Below, one piece after another: positions 51,748 to 60,841 of a stretch of DNA of 64,000 nucleotides. The first letter of the stretch is position 1. Each line of letters opens with the position of its first letter. The stretch comes from Arthrobacter gandavensis (GTDB lineage: Bacteria > Actinomycetota > Actinomycetes > Actinomycetales > Micrococcaceae): contig NZ_VTFU01000001.1 of NCBI RefSeq assembly GCF_009192735.1, positions 1,054,001 to 1,118,000 of the forward strand, given 5' to 3'. Position numbers and translations under genes: made by a program. A model generated the notes under the pieces. The model saw nothing but the letters and a program-made list of their open reading frames with translations, made no database searches and had not been told where the DNA came from.

Positions 51748-52125
51748 ATGGCCACCCTCGGCGAGCTGGAACGGGCAACAATGGACCTCCTGTGGGAGTC
51801 TCCGGAAGCCGCCAGCGCAAATGAACTGCGTGAAAAACTGGCCCAGGCCAACCCTGAGGCAGGCACGGGGACCGGCAAGGGCCTGGCCGTGACCACCATC
51901 CTCACCGTGCTCTCACGGCTGGAAAAGAAGGGCCTGGTGGAACGGGAACGGAACATCCGCCCCCACCGCTACCGCGCCGTCACCACCAAGGCCGAGCACA
52001 CCGCCGAACTGATGCATGAAGTCCTCGGCTCGGTGAGTGACCGCGAGGCCGTGCTGGCCCGGTTCATCGGCTCCGTGTCGGTCACGGAGGCCGAGACGCT
52101 GCGGCGACTGCTCGGCGGCTCCTGA
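51748..52125 (+). CDS. blaI: BlaI/MecI/CopY-family transcriptional repressor
   Basis: 125 residues from ATG 51748 (MATLGELERATMDLLWESPEAASANELREKL); the longer in-frame start is rejected because this matches the family start, with GAAGGA upstream. The winged helix runs to about residue 75 (TILTVLSRLEKKGLVERERNIRPHRYRAV), and the C-terminal helices dimerise. In staphylococci such repressors are cleaved by the BlaR/MecR sensor protease. Here the M56 peptidase gene follows 29 bp later. The two palindromes upstream are its likely targets, and cydA is divergent from it. Confidence 0.93.
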   Translation: MATLGELERATMDLLWESPEAASANELREKLAQANPEAGTGTGKGLAVTTILTVLSRLEKKGLVERERNIRPHRYRAVTTKAEHTAELMHEVLGSVSDREAVLARFIGSVSVTEAETLRRLLGGS

Positions 52126-52154
52126 TCCGGTAGCCCCACCTACTTTCCGCCGCG

Positions 52155-53129
52155 GTGTTTTGGGCCTCATATTGCCTAGCTGCGCTGGCTCTTGTGCTGG
52201 CGTGGCCGGTTCCCATTGCCCTCTCCCGGGCCAAGTGGCCGGCCCGTTCGCCCTTCACGGCCATGGTGCTGTGGCAGGCGATCGCCCTCGCCGGCGGCCT
52301 GTCCATGATCGGGGCCATGCTGACCTGGGGTCTTGAACCCATTGGCGACAACCTTGTGTCCGCGCTGCACGGATTGTGGAACATCCTGCTGTACGGCGCA
52401 CCGGCCACGACACTGGGCCTGGTGCATGTCTTCGCCCTCAGTGCCGCCCTGCTGCTGACCATCCATCTGGTGTTCACGCTGCTGCTGACCTACTACCGGA
52501 TCCGCCGCGGCCGCCGCCGGCACCGCGGCATGCTGACCCTGCTGAGTTCCCCTTCCGACAGCAGGCCGGCCACAGTGGTGATCAACCATCCCACGCCGGT
52601 GGCGTACTGCCTGCCGGGCGGCGCGCGGTCCGTCACTGTCCTGTCCGACGGGCTCCTGGAGATGCTCTCGGATGACGAACTCTCCGCGGTCCTGATCCAC
52701 GAAAAAGCCCACCTGTCCCAGCGCCATCACCTGCTGCTGTGGGCTTTTGCCGCTTGGCGCGCCGCCCTGCCGTGGCTGCCGACCTCCCAATTGGCGCAGC
52801 AGTCCGTGAATGAGCTCATCGAAATGCTCGCCGACGACGAGGCCCTGCGCGAGGTGGAGCCCGAGACGCTGATCCGGGCAGTGGCGATCGTGGGAACCGG
52901 CGCACAGCCGGCCGAGGACGGCCTTCAGCGCGCCGCGGCAAAAGCCCAGGGAGCATCACTGCTGGCCAATCCGGACGAGCAGGAGCAGCTCGGCACGGTG
53001 CGGCGCCTCAGCCGGCTGCTGACGCCCCTGCCGCCGCTGCCGGGCTGGCAGCGGTGGGCTGTGCTGATGGCATCCGTGCTGCTGCTGGCCGTCCCCACCG
53101 TCCTGCTGATTGCCCCGGGGATGCTGTAG
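52155..53129 (+). CDS. M56-family membrane metallopeptidase (BlaR1-like, no sensor domain)
   Basis: 324 residues from GTG 52155. Helices near 3-20, 36-56, 68-80 and 88-112 precede a zinc protease domain with HEKAH (182-186, HExxH form) and a downstream acidic ligand region (NELIEMLADDEAL); a final helix lies near 300-318. The penicillin-binding sensor of BlaR1/MecR1 is absent, as in most actinobacterial members, so the activating signal is unknown. It probably inactivates BlaI, thereby relieving repression of itself and, by the operators, of the cyd operon. Confidence 0.92.
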   Translation: MFWASYCLAALALVLAWPVPIALSRAKWPARSPFTAMVLWQAIALAGGLSMIGAMLTWGLEPIGDNLVSALHGLWNILLYGAPATTLGLVHVFALSAALLLTIHLVFTLLLTYYRIRRGRRRHRGMLTLLSSPSDSRPATVVINHPTPVAYCLPGGARSVTVLSDGLLEMLSDDELSAVLIHEKAHLSQRHHLLLWAFAAWRAALPWLPTSQLAQQSVNELIEMLADDEALREVEPETLIRAVAIVGTGAQPAEDGLQRAAAKAQGASLLANPDEQEQLGTVRRLSRLLTPLPPLPGWQRWAVLMASVLLLAVPTVLLIAPGML

Positions 53130-53223
53130 CGGTTCAAGCCGCTGCCAGACGCCCGGCAGGTCCAGGCGCGCCTACTGCCCCTGCGGCTGGACCTGCAAGA
53201 CTCCGGCCATGCAGGACCCAGGC

Positions 53224-53255
53224 CCTGTAGGACTCTGGACCTGTAGGACTCTGGA
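53224..53255. repeat. 16-bp direct repeat, two units
   Basis: CCTGTAGGACTCTGGA occurs at 53224-53239 and 53240-53255, followed by CCTG. It lies in the 140-bp convergent gap between the M56 and parE genes. Confidence 0.9.
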
Positions 53256-53270
53256 CCTGCACTAGCCGTG

Positions 53271-55382
53271 CTACGCGTCGATGCGGTCCCGGTCCAGCAT
53301 GGCCGCGCCGGCCACGATGAAGTCCTTGCGCGGCGCCACGTCACTGCCCATCAGCAGCTCGAAAGCGCGCTCGGCATCCGCCGCCTGATCGATGCGCACC
53401 CGGCGCAGCGTCCGGTGGCGGGGGTCCATGGTCGTTTCGGCCAGCTGGTCAGCGTCCATTTCACCCAGGCCCTTGTACCGCTGGATGGGTTCCTTGTAGT
53501 TCTTTCCGTCCTTTTGCAGCTTTGCCAGCAGGACGTGCAGCTCCTTTTCGCTGTAGGTGTAGATCATCTCGTTGGCCTTGGAGCCGTGGTTGATGACCTC
53601 CACCCGGTGCAGCGGCGGAACGGCTGCGTACACCCGTCCGGCCTCCACAAGCGGACGCATGTAGCGGAAGAACAGGGTGAGCAGCAGGGTGCGGATGTGC
53701 GCGCCGTCGACGTCGGCGTCAGTCATGAAGATGACTTTTCCGTAGCGCGCGGCGTCGAGCTGGAAGCTGCGGCCGGACCCGGCACCCACCACCTGGATCA
53801 GGGCGGCGCACTCGGCGTTGGAGAGCATGTCGGCCACCGATGCCTTCTGCACGTTCAGGATTTTGCCGCGGATCGGCAGCAGTGCCTGGTAGTCCGAGGA
53901 GCGGGCCAGTTTGGCGGTGCCCAAGGCACTGTCACCCTCGACAATAAACAGTTCGGACCGTTCACTGTCGTCGATCCGGCAATCCGCCAGCTTGGCGGGC
54001 ATGGAGGAGGTTTCCAGGGCATTCTTGCGGCGCTGGGTTTCCTTGTGCTGGCGGGCGGAGATGCGTGATTTCATCTCCGAGACGACCTTTTCCAGCAGCA
54101 GGGCCGACTGGGCCTTGTCAGCCCGGGCGCTGGAGTTCAGCTTGGCGGTGATCTCCTTGTCCACCACCTTGGCGACGATCGCCCGGACAGCCGACGTACC
54201 GAGGATTTCCTTGGTCTGGCCCTCGAACTGGGGCTCGGCAAGCCGAACAGTCAGGACGGCCGTGAGTCCGGCGAAGACATCGTCTTTTTCGATCTTGTCA
54301 TTGCCGGCCTTCAGCTTCCGGGCGTTGGCCTCGATCACCTTCCGGAAGGTCTTGAGCAGTGCCTGTTCAAATCCGGCCTGGTGCGTGCCGCCCTTGGGCG
54401 TGGAAATGATGTTGACGAAGCTGCGGATATTGGTTTCGTAGCCAATGCCCCAGCGCAGCGCAATGTCCACCTCGCACTCGCGCTCAACTTCGGCGATCTT
54501 GCTGTGCCCGGAGTCATCCAGCACCGGAACGGATTCCTTGAATTTTCCGCTGCCCTGCAGCCGCCAGATATCCGTGACCGGTGCGTCGGCGGCCAGGAAT
54601 TCGACAAACTCGGTGATGCCCCCGTCATGCTGGAACACTTCCTCGATCGGGCCGGCCTCGCCGGGGGTGCCCGGCAGCCGCCGCTCGTCACGCAGAGTGA
54701 TGCGCAGGCCCGGCACCAGGAAGGAGGTCTGGCGGGCACGCGCCTGCAGCTCGGTGTAGGAGAACTTCGCGTCGGGCGTGAAGATCTGCCGGTCCGCCCA
54801 GTACCGGATCCTTGTGCCGGTTACCCCGCGCTTGGCCTTGCCGACCACTTCCAGCTTCGAGCTTTCCAGGAAGGGTGAGAACTTTGCCTCGGGGTTCGGG
54901 GACTTGCCGGTATCGGCGAAGTGTCCGGGTTCGCCGCGGCGGAAATTCATTTGGTATGTCTTGCCCGCCCGGTCCACCTGAACGTCCAGGCGGGAGGACA
55001 GCGCGTTGACCACGGAGGCGCCGACGCCGTGCAGGCCGCCGGACGCGGCGTAGGAGCCGCCGCCAAACTTGCCGCCGGCGTGGAGTTTGGTGAAGACCAC
55101 TTCGACGCCGGAGAGCCCGGTTTTGGGCTCGATGTCAACGGGGATGCCGCGGCCGTCATCGTGGATTTCAACAGAGCCGTCGGGATGCAGGATGATCTTG
55201 ATGCTCTGCCCGTATCCAGCCAGGGCCTCATCCACGGAGTTGTCGATAATCTCCCACAGGCAGTGCATGAGTCCACGGGAGTCCGTGGAACCGATGTACA
55301 TGCCCGGACGCTTACGGACGGCTTCGAGCCCTTCCAGGACGGAAAGGTGGCGGGCGTTGTACTCAGTGTTCGGGGGCGCCAC
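53271..55382 (-). CDS. parE: DNA topoisomerase IV subunit B
   Basis: 703 residues from GTG 55382, with GAGGAG ten bases before it. GHKL ATPase: EIIDNSVDEALAGYG, DDGRGIPV, HAGGKFGGGSYAASGGLHGVGASVVNALS. TOPRIM: FIVEGDSALGTAKL and MTDADVDGAHIRTLLLTLFFRYM. Length and the closing QRYKGLGEMDADQLAETTMDP fit ParE/GyrB; with parC in the same window topoisomerase IV is the better call. It supplies ATP-driven strand passage with ParC for chromosome decatenation. It lies alone, divergent from the DUF7455 gene and convergent with the M56 gene. Confidence 0.94.
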   Translation of the reverse strand: MAPPNTEYNARHLSVLEGLEAVRKRPGMYIGSTDSRGLMHCLWEIIDNSVDEALAGYGQSIKIILHPDGSVEIHDDGRGIPVDIEPKTGLSGVEVVFTKLHAGGKFGGGSYAASGGLHGVGASVVNALSSRLDVQVDRAGKTYQMNFRRGEPGHFADTGKSPNPEAKFSPFLESSKLEVVGKAKRGVTGTRIRYWADRQIFTPDAKFSYTELQARARQTSFLVPGLRITLRDERRLPGTPGEAGPIEEVFQHDGGITEFVEFLAADAPVTDIWRLQGSGKFKESVPVLDDSGHSKIAEVERECEVDIALRWGIGYETNIRSFVNIISTPKGGTHQAGFEQALLKTFRKVIEANARKLKAGNDKIEKDDVFAGLTAVLTVRLAEPQFEGQTKEILGTSAVRAIVAKVVDKEITAKLNSSARADKAQSALLLEKVVSEMKSRISARQHKETQRRKNALETSSMPAKLADCRIDDSERSELFIVEGDSALGTAKLARSSDYQALLPIRGKILNVQKASVADMLSNAECAALIQVVGAGSGRSFQLDAARYGKVIFMTDADVDGAHIRTLLLTLFFRYMRPLVEAGRVYAAVPPLHRVEVINHGSKANEMIYTYSEKELHVLLAKLQKDGKNYKEPIQRYKGLGEMDADQLAETTMDPRHRTLRRVRIDQAADAERAFELLMGSDVAPRKDFIVAGAAMLDRDRIDA

Positions 55383-55644
55383 GTGTTTGAAACTCCTCAG
55401 GCCTTGGGACCGTTAGTCGACAGGTCCGGTCGGCGGATCGCGGACCGGCTGCAGCCCGGACGGGCCGGGACTACTTCAAGGTTAATGCCCACCGGTGACA
55501 CTGCCCGCCAGCGACTCAGTTCCAGTGAAGTACCTCACGGCCGAACGCCCGGTTGGTACGCGTAGAGCGAAAGGGGGGCCCGGGTGCGAAGACTGGGGCG
55601 GTAAAGATGGTTATATGAAGTATCAACACCCTTAGGAGGCTTTC

Positions 55645-55869
55645 ATGACAGCAGCAGTAGCTACTCGTGAACTGAATACGCTGGACCGCTGCGACCGCTG
55701 CGGCGCGCAGGCGTACGTACGTGCGGTACTGGAATCCTCGGGTGGGGAGCTGCTCTTCTGCGGCCACCATGCACGGGCGGTGGAGGCCAATCTCCGCCCC
55801 CTGACTTCGGAATGGCAGGACGAGACTTCCCGCCTGACGACGAAGGCCGCGGCAGTCCCCGCAGACTAG
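55645..55869 (+). CDS. DUF7455 zinc-ribbon-like small protein
   Basis: 74 residues from ATG 55645, with AGGAGG upstream. The family strings are LDRCDRCGAQAYVRAVLESSGGELLFCGHHARAVE: a CxxC and a CxxH pair that should hold zinc. This small protein is nearly universal in actinobacteria, usually beside rpoD/sigA, as here. Function unknown. A strong hairpin terminator follows about 50 bp later. Confidence 0.93.
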   Translation: MTAAVATRELNTLDRCDRCGAQAYVRAVLESSGGELLFCGHHARAVEANLRPLTSEWQDETSRLTTKAAAVPAD

Positions 55870-55922
55870 CGCCGCGTCAGCGAACCTGCCCGCACATCCG
55901 GGCAGTTCCAACAGCTTGAAAA

Positions 55923-55952
55923 GGCTCCTCCCCCAGCGGGAGGAGCCTTTTT
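55923..55952 (+). terminator. Rho-independent terminator after DUF7455
   Basis: GGCTCCTCCC (55923-55932), loop CCAGC, GGGAGGAGCC (55938-55947), then TTTTT. It is an ideal terminator for the plus strand. Confidence 0.95.
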
Positions 55953-56051
55953 CATGTCCGGTTATCTTCAACCCGGCGTGTTTTGCTTCCGGTTCTCACT
56001 GGTCCGGAGCTGAAAACGCCCTCGAACGCACAACCAGGGCGCGTTAACGCA

Positions 56052-56092
56052 AAAACACCTCCGATCCGCAGCAGCGGGATCGGAGGTGTTTT
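56052..56092 (-). terminator. Rho-independent terminator after rpoD
   Basis: AAAACACCTCCGATCC (56052-56067) pairs fully with GGATCGGAGGTGTTTT (56077-56092) across a 9-base loop. On the minus strand the 3' arm ends in a T-run (TTTTTGCG). It is 35 bp after the rpoD stop. Confidence 0.95.
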
Positions 56093-56126
56093 GCATATTC
56101 CGCGGCGGCCTGCGGACCGCTCACTG

Positions 56127-57416
56127 CTAGTCCAGGTAGTCGCGCAGAACCTGTGAGCGTGACGGGTGGCGCAGCTTCGACATGGTCTTGGATTCGATCT
56201 GGCGGATCCGCTCACGGGTGACCCCGTAAACCTTTCCAATCTCGTCCAGGGTCTTGGGCTGTCCATCAGTCAGGCCGAAGCGCATGGCCACTACGCCCGC
56301 TTCGCGCTCGGAGAGCGTGTCCAGCACCGAGTGGAGCTGTTCCTGCAGCAGCGTGAAGCTGACGGCGTCTGCCGGAACAACAGCCTCGGAATCCTCGATG
56401 AGGTCACCGAACTCGGAGTCTCCGTCTTCACCCAGCGGGGTGTGCAGGGAGATGGGCTCGCGGCCGTATTTCTGCACCTCCACGACCTTTTCAGGGGTCA
56501 TGTCCAGTTCCAGGGCCAGTTCTTCGGGCGCGGGCTCGCGGCCCAGGTCCTGAAGCATCTGGCGCTGGACGCGGGCCAGCTTGTTGATGACCTCGACCAT
56601 GTGCACCGGAATACGGATGGTGCGGGCCTGGTCGGCCATGGCGCGGGTAATGGCCTGGCGGATCCACCAGGTTGCATAGGTGGAGAACTTGAAGCCCTTC
56701 GTGTAGTCGAACTTCTCGACTGCGCGGATCAGGCCCAGGTTTCCTTCCTGGATGAGGTCCAGGAAGAGCATGCCGCGGCCGGTGTAGCGCTTGGCCAGCG
56801 AGACCACGAGCCGGAGGTTGGCCTCCAGCAGGTGGTTCTTGGCGCGCTTGCCGTCGTGGACGATGAACTCCAGCTCGCGCTTGAGCTTGGGGTCCATGTT
56901 CGGATCGGCGGCGAGCTTCTCTTCGGCGAAGAGTCCCGCTTCGATGCGCAGGGCAAGATCGACTTCCTGCTCTGCGTTCAGCAGGGCAACCTTGCCGATC
57001 TGCTTCAGATAATCCTTGACCGGGTCTGCGGTGGCACCGGCGGAAACGACCTGCTGGGCAGGTGCGTCATCGTCGTCGGCATCCGAGTACACAAACCCTG
57101 AACCGGTCGGCGCTGCTTCAGGTGCGTCTGCGGCATCAAGGTCCGGCTCAGCGGGCTCGGAATCGGTCTGCTGCTCATCCTCTTCAGCAGCTGCGGCAGC
57201 CTTGGCCGTCTTTGCTGTCTTCGCGGCGGTTTTGCGGCCGGCTGCAGTAGTAGCTGACTTGGCTGCGGCAGGCTTCCGCACTGCGGGCTTGCGGACTGTC
57301 TTCACCGCGGTCTTTTCGCCGGCAGCGGATTCCATCGAAGCCGAAGCTTCGTCTGCGGCAGTGCGCTTGCTTGCAGTGTCAGTCTCTTCGACTGCAGTTG
57401 TCTTTCTCGGCGACAC
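56127..57416 (-). CDS. rpoD: Principal RNA polymerase sigma factor (SigA/HrdB)
   Basis: 429 residues from GTG 57416, with GAAAGG six bases upstream. The first 110 residues are lysine/alanine-rich with AAAK-type repeats, then acidic; this long low-complexity N-terminus is normal in actinobacteria. Region 1.2 starts near [25 protein letters not shown], region 2 has [46 protein letters not shown], and region 4.2 [31 protein letters not shown]. It directs housekeeping transcription. The gene is monocistronic, with its own terminator (56052-56092). Confidence 0.97.
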   Translation of the reverse strand: MSPRKTTAVEETDTASKRTAADEASASMESAAGEKTAVKTVRKPAVRKPAAAKSATTAAGRKTAAKTAKTAKAAAAAEEDEQQTDSEPAEPDLDAADAPEAAPTGSGFVYSDADDDDAPAQQVVSAGATADPVKDYLKQIGKVALLNAEQEVDLALRIEAGLFAEEKLAADPNMDPKLKRELEFIVHDGKRAKNHLLEANLRLVVSLAKRYTGRGMLFLDLIQEGNLGLIRAVEKFDYTKGFKFSTYATWWIRQAITRAMADQARTIRIPVHMVEVINKLARVQRQMLQDLGREPAPEELALELDMTPEKVVEVQKYGREPISLHTPLGEDGDSEFGDLIEDSEAVVPADAVSFTLLQEQLHSVLDTLSEREAGVVAMRFGLTDGQPKTLDEIGKVYGVTRERIRQIESKTMSKLRHPSRSQVLRDYLD

Positions 57417-57734
57417 AGAAAACCTTTCATACGGCGGGCTGTGGAATCGCCATTGGGGGCAACACCACTATGACCCTGTCAAGTCCGTGCTTGATTTCAA
57501 GCGATCCCTCCACTGCGGTGTCCTCAATGGAACACTCGCGCGGCGGTTTCTGTTCCCTCTGCGCAAGCGCAAAAGGCCCAAAAGCGATACTTGATACACG
57601 AACCCGACCGGGTCTCGGTTCCCATTGTCTCACGATTTCGTCCAGCCGACAGCACTGCACGTGCCATTACTGGGTCGGTGCCCTGCGCTGCGCGCGCTTT
57701 GCCCGGGTCCCGGACCCCACCCATCGGCTGCCGT
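57417..57734 (-). promoter_or_regulatory. rpoD upstream region, no gene seen
   Basis: 318 bp between rpoD and the DUF4192 gene. A TTGACA hexamer lies on the minus strand at 57482-57477, but no good -10 box sits 16-18 bp after it, so the rpoD promoter is not assigned. It also contains the 3' flank of DUF4192. No open frame with coding character was found. Confidence 0.4.
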
Positions 57735-59171
57735 TTACGTTCGGGCACCACCGGGATGCCGCTCCGCCGCCGCTCTCCAGGCGGTTCCGGCTTTCCGGGC
57801 CCACACTGGAAACATGCCGGTCACCAGGAGCTCCTCCAGCAGTTCGGCCAACCGGTACCCCGGACAGGTCTCCAGGCAACGGCCCAGATATACCTGCGCC
57901 CTTGATCCCCTCCCCCTGGCCCATTCGATCCAGGCCAGCAGGGTGAGCAGTGCTGCGGCCGCTTCCTGATCGGCTTCAACATCGCTGTCGCCGCCGAGCC
58001 CTGATGCCGCAAGCAGTTCCGAGAACACCGCAAAGGCGGCATCCATGCGGGACCAGTCCGGTTTGCCGGCATATTGGCCGATCAGCACCTCACGGAAGAC
58101 CTGTTCGTCATCAGGGCCTTTCCGCCGGGAATCGCCGCCCTGCCCTAAACCGGTTGCCGGCCCTGCTGAACCGGCGGCCCGACATCCTGGCGAACCCGCA
58201 GCCGGGCCGTCCCGCCCGGGCAGGGGCGGCACCGGGAGTTGCGTGCCGCCCGGAGCAGGCAGCAGAGGCGGACCTTCGTCCACTGAGAGGAGCCCGCAGG
58301 CCTCGGCCCCGCCCAGGGCTCTTGCACTGCCCAGGGCAGCTGCCACCAAGAGCGTGTCGCGCACCGGACGGGCATGCAGGCTGGCCAACAGGAAACCTGC
58401 AGCCTCGGGGTCGGAGCGCAGCTGCGGGCAGCCCCTCCGCTGAGCTTCAGGGTTCTCAGGTCCGCCTGCCCCGCGGGACCGCGGCTCTTCATCTTCGGGT
58501 GCTGCGCTGTTCATAAACGCATTCCAGACCGCCAGCGTGCCCGCGAACTGGGAGCTCCCGCACCAGTTGCCCTGGATCCGACGGCTGTAGCGGGCACGAT
58601 GCAGCAGCTGTTGTCCGCCCTCCCACACCGGTGGCAGATCCTGTCCGACCGCTTCCTCCAGCGAGGAGGCGTAGGCACTGCCCCGGAACACCATTTCGGC
58701 GCTCAGGGTGCTGTCCCCAATTTGGCTCAGCGGACGGCCCGGCCACGGACAACAGCCGCTGTCCGTGCAGAAATACTCCCGCCAGGCACTGTCCGACACC
58801 AGCCACCCGTCGCGGAGAGGAAGACCTGCATCGGCCAAATGCCGGCCAAGCTGGTTGACCAGCTTGCGGTAGGGAGGAACGCCCGGCTTCTTCCACTTCC
58901 GGTCCGTGTACAGGGCCATGAGGACCCCGTTGGCAGCCCGGTCCGAGCGCAGCAGTTCAGTGACCCGGACCGCAAAGTCCGAGTAGTCGACGGCCGCAGC
59001 GGGCAGGTCCAGCCGCAGGGTGGCGCCAAGGCGCGAGGAATCCATGGTCATGAGGACCAGTGACTCCTGCGGCACAAAGCCCAGGCTGTGGGGAATGAAC
59101 GCCAGGATGTCCACGGGTCCGCTGACGGGGAAGGGATCCTGTGCGCCGGGGCGGCTGGGGAGGTTCGTCAT
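57735..59171 (-). CDS. DUF4192 protein
   Basis: 478 residues from ATG 59171. The family core is clear in the N-terminal half: VDILAFIPHSLGFVPQESLVLMTMDSSRLGATLRLDLPA, RKLVNQLGRHLADAGLPLRDGWLVSDSAWREYFC, with CPWPGRPLSQIGDSTLSAEMVFRGSAYASS, and the C-terminal ALLTLLAWIEWARGRGSRAQVYLGRCLETCPGYRLAELLEELL. Between them a Gly/Pro/Arg-rich stretch (about 230-345) makes it longer than usual. The function of DUF4192 is unknown. It sits between rpoD and an MFS gene in an order common in Arthrobacter. Confidence 0.9.
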   Translation of the reverse strand: MTNLPSRPGAQDPFPVSGPVDILAFIPHSLGFVPQESLVLMTMDSSRLGATLRLDLPAAAVDYSDFAVRVTELLRSDRAANGVLMALYTDRKWKKPGVPPYRKLVNQLGRHLADAGLPLRDGWLVSDSAWREYFCTDSGCCPWPGRPLSQIGDSTLSAEMVFRGSAYASSLEEAVGQDLPPVWEGGQQLLHRARYSRRIQGNWCGSSQFAGTLAVWNAFMNSAAPEDEEPRSRGAGGPENPEAQRRGCPQLRSDPEAAGFLLASLHARPVRDTLLVAAALGSARALGGAEACGLLSVDEGPPLLPAPGGTQLPVPPLPGRDGPAAGSPGCRAAGSAGPATGLGQGGDSRRKGPDDEQVFREVLIGQYAGKPDWSRMDAAFAVFSELLAASGLGGDSDVEADQEAAAALLTLLAWIEWARGRGSRAQVYLGRCLETCPGYRLAELLEELLVTGMFPVWARKAGTAWRAAAERHPGGART

Positions 59172-59333
59172 GGATCGAGCCTCGTGCCTGCGCAGTCACG
59201 GGCCCACCAGGCAGGGTCCGGCTGTGGACACAGGGCTGACGGTCCGGTCGATGCTGTACCGGTGGAGGAAGGGTCAGCTCGTCTGCACGCGCGTCCTGGG
59301 GGACACTCGCTATCCCCCGGCCGATCCCGACCC

Positions 59334-59425
59334 GGCGGACCCCTTAGCCGGCGTCGTCGGCGGCGTCGGCGTCGGCGTCGGCGGACCCCTTAGCCGGCGG
59401 TGTCGGCGGCGTCGGCGTCGGCGGC
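59334..59425. repeat. 46-bp tandem duplication over the MFS stop codon
   Basis: The unit GGCGGACCCCTTAGCCGGCG begins at 59334 and again at 59380 (period 46), each continuing with GTCGGCG-type triplets. The second copy contains the MFS stop codon (59390-59392) and the Ala/Asp-rich C-terminal codons; the first is a non-coding echo with its own in-frame stop. Confidence 0.85.
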
Positions 59426-60823
59426 GGCGGCGGGCCCGGCATCGGAGCCGGCATCGGAGCCGGTTCCCGCCCCGCGGTTCGGAGTGCGGGCAGCCTGCCG
59501 GGACCTGCGGGCCGCCTGCTTGGCCTGGCGTTCCCGGGCGATCGCCTCCCGCAGCGGAGGCAGCCGCAGGCCGTCGTCGGCCATGCGTGCGCGCACCCGG
59601 CTGCGCGTGCGGAGAATTCCCGCGACGCCCACGGCCATCACCGCGAATTGAACCGCAAAGGCGATCCGGAAGGAGTCCAGTGCGTACAGGTCTCCCCCGG
59701 AGAAGCCCGTTGAGTTCAGTACATCCAGCACCACGCCAATCAGGTACATGGACACCAGCGACGCAATGAAGCCGCCAATGTTCACAATGCCGGTGGCGGT
59801 GCCTAGACGGTGCCCGGGGTTGTAGGTCCGGGCGAAATCAAAGCCGATCATCGATCCGGGACCGCCAATCGCCAGCACCGCCACCAGCACGGCGAGCAGC
59901 CACAGCGGCGCCGGGCCGGGGTACAGCAGCACGGCCAGCCACGCGCCGGCCATGGCCGCGGCAATCAGGAGCACCATGGTGGACCGGCGCAGCGGATGGC
60001 GGCCCACCCAGGAACCCAGCCACGGGCCGCAGAGGATTGCAACCAGGACAAAGAGCGTCATCAGTGCCGATGCCCGGGACGATTCCACCCCTTCAGCGCT
60101 CACCAGGTACGGGAAACCCCACATCATGACAAACACCGTGCCGGGGAACTGGATGGTGAAGTGTGTCCACATGCCCAGCCGGGTTCCGGGCTGCCTCCAT
60201 GCCTCCGCCAGCGTTGTGGCGGTCTGGCGCAGGGGCAGCAGCGGGGGCGCCTGGGAACCCGCCGGCCGGTTGCGCACCAGGAGAAGGGTGAGCACGAGAA
60301 CAAGGACGGACAGGGACGCCGCCGACACGAACGCGGTGTTCCAGCCGTATTTGTGCAGGACAAAGGCAAACGGAACCGCGCTGACAATTTGCCCCAGCTG
60401 GCCCACTATTCCGGTCCACTGCGTGAGGACGGGAATATGCCGGCCGGAAAACCACGCCGGCAGCAGCCGCAGCACGCTGATAAAGGTCAGGGCATCGCCG
60501 GCGCCGACCAGGGAACGTCCGAGGATGCCGCCTCCCACCGATTCGGCGGTGGCCAGCTGAAACTGTCCGGCAACCATCAGGGCCGCACCGCCGGCGATCA
60601 GGAGCCGCGGACCGAACCGGTCCACGAGCACACCAACGGGAATCTGCAGTCCGGCATAGACCAGCAGCTGCACCACCGTGAAGACGGAAAGGATGGATGC
60701 CGTGGCACCAAAGCGCTCAGTGGCTTCCAGCCCGGCAACACCAAAAGTGGTGCGCTGAGTTACCGCGGACAGGTAGGCAAGGACACTGATTCCCCAAACG
60801 ACCCAGGCGCGCGAAGACCTCAC
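59390..60823 (-). CDS. Major facilitator superfamily transporter
   Basis: 477 residues; about twelve hydrophobic helices between residues 8 and 405. The A-motif-like LVDRFGPRLLIAGGA between helices 2 and 3 and GRSLVGAGDALTFISVLRLLPAWF are typical of MFS proteins. The C-terminus (about 410-477) is a cytoplasmic basic stretch (RERQAKQAARRSRQAAR) followed by a low-complexity Ala/Asp/Gly tail produced by the tandem repeat at the 3' end. Substrate unknown. It is cotranscribed with or follows the PAC2 gene (18-bp gap). Confidence 0.9.
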   Translation of the reverse strand: MRSSRAWVVWGISVLAYLSAVTQRTTFGVAGLEATERFGATASILSVFTVVQLLVYAGLQIPVGVLVDRFGPRLLIAGGAALMVAGQFQLATAESVGGGILGRSLVGAGDALTFISVLRLLPAWFSGRHIPVLTQWTGIVGQLGQIVSAVPFAFVLHKYGWNTAFVSAASLSVLVLVLTLLLVRNRPAGSQAPPLLPLRQTATTLAEAWRQPGTRLGMWTHFTIQFPGTVFVMMWGFPYLVSAEGVESSRASALMTLFVLVAILCGPWLGSWVGRHPLRRSTMVLLIAAAMAGAWLAVLLYPGPAPLWLLAVLVAVLAIGGPGSMIGFDFARTYNPGHRLGTATGIVNIGGFIASLVSMYLIGVVLDVLNSTGFSGGDLYALDSFRIAFAVQFAVMAVGVAGILRTRSRVRARMADDGLRLPPLREAIARERQAKQAARRSRQAARTPNRGAGTGSDAGSDAGPAAAADADAADTAG

Positions 60824-60841
60824 CGGCGCACCTCCGGACGG

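Noticed and set aside
53224-53255. 16-bp repeat as an attachment site or CRISPR
   Set aside because: Only two adjacent units, no spacers and no integrase or cas gene nearby.
57477-57482. TTGACA as the rpoD promoter -35
   Set aside because: No -10 sequence at a proper distance could be found.
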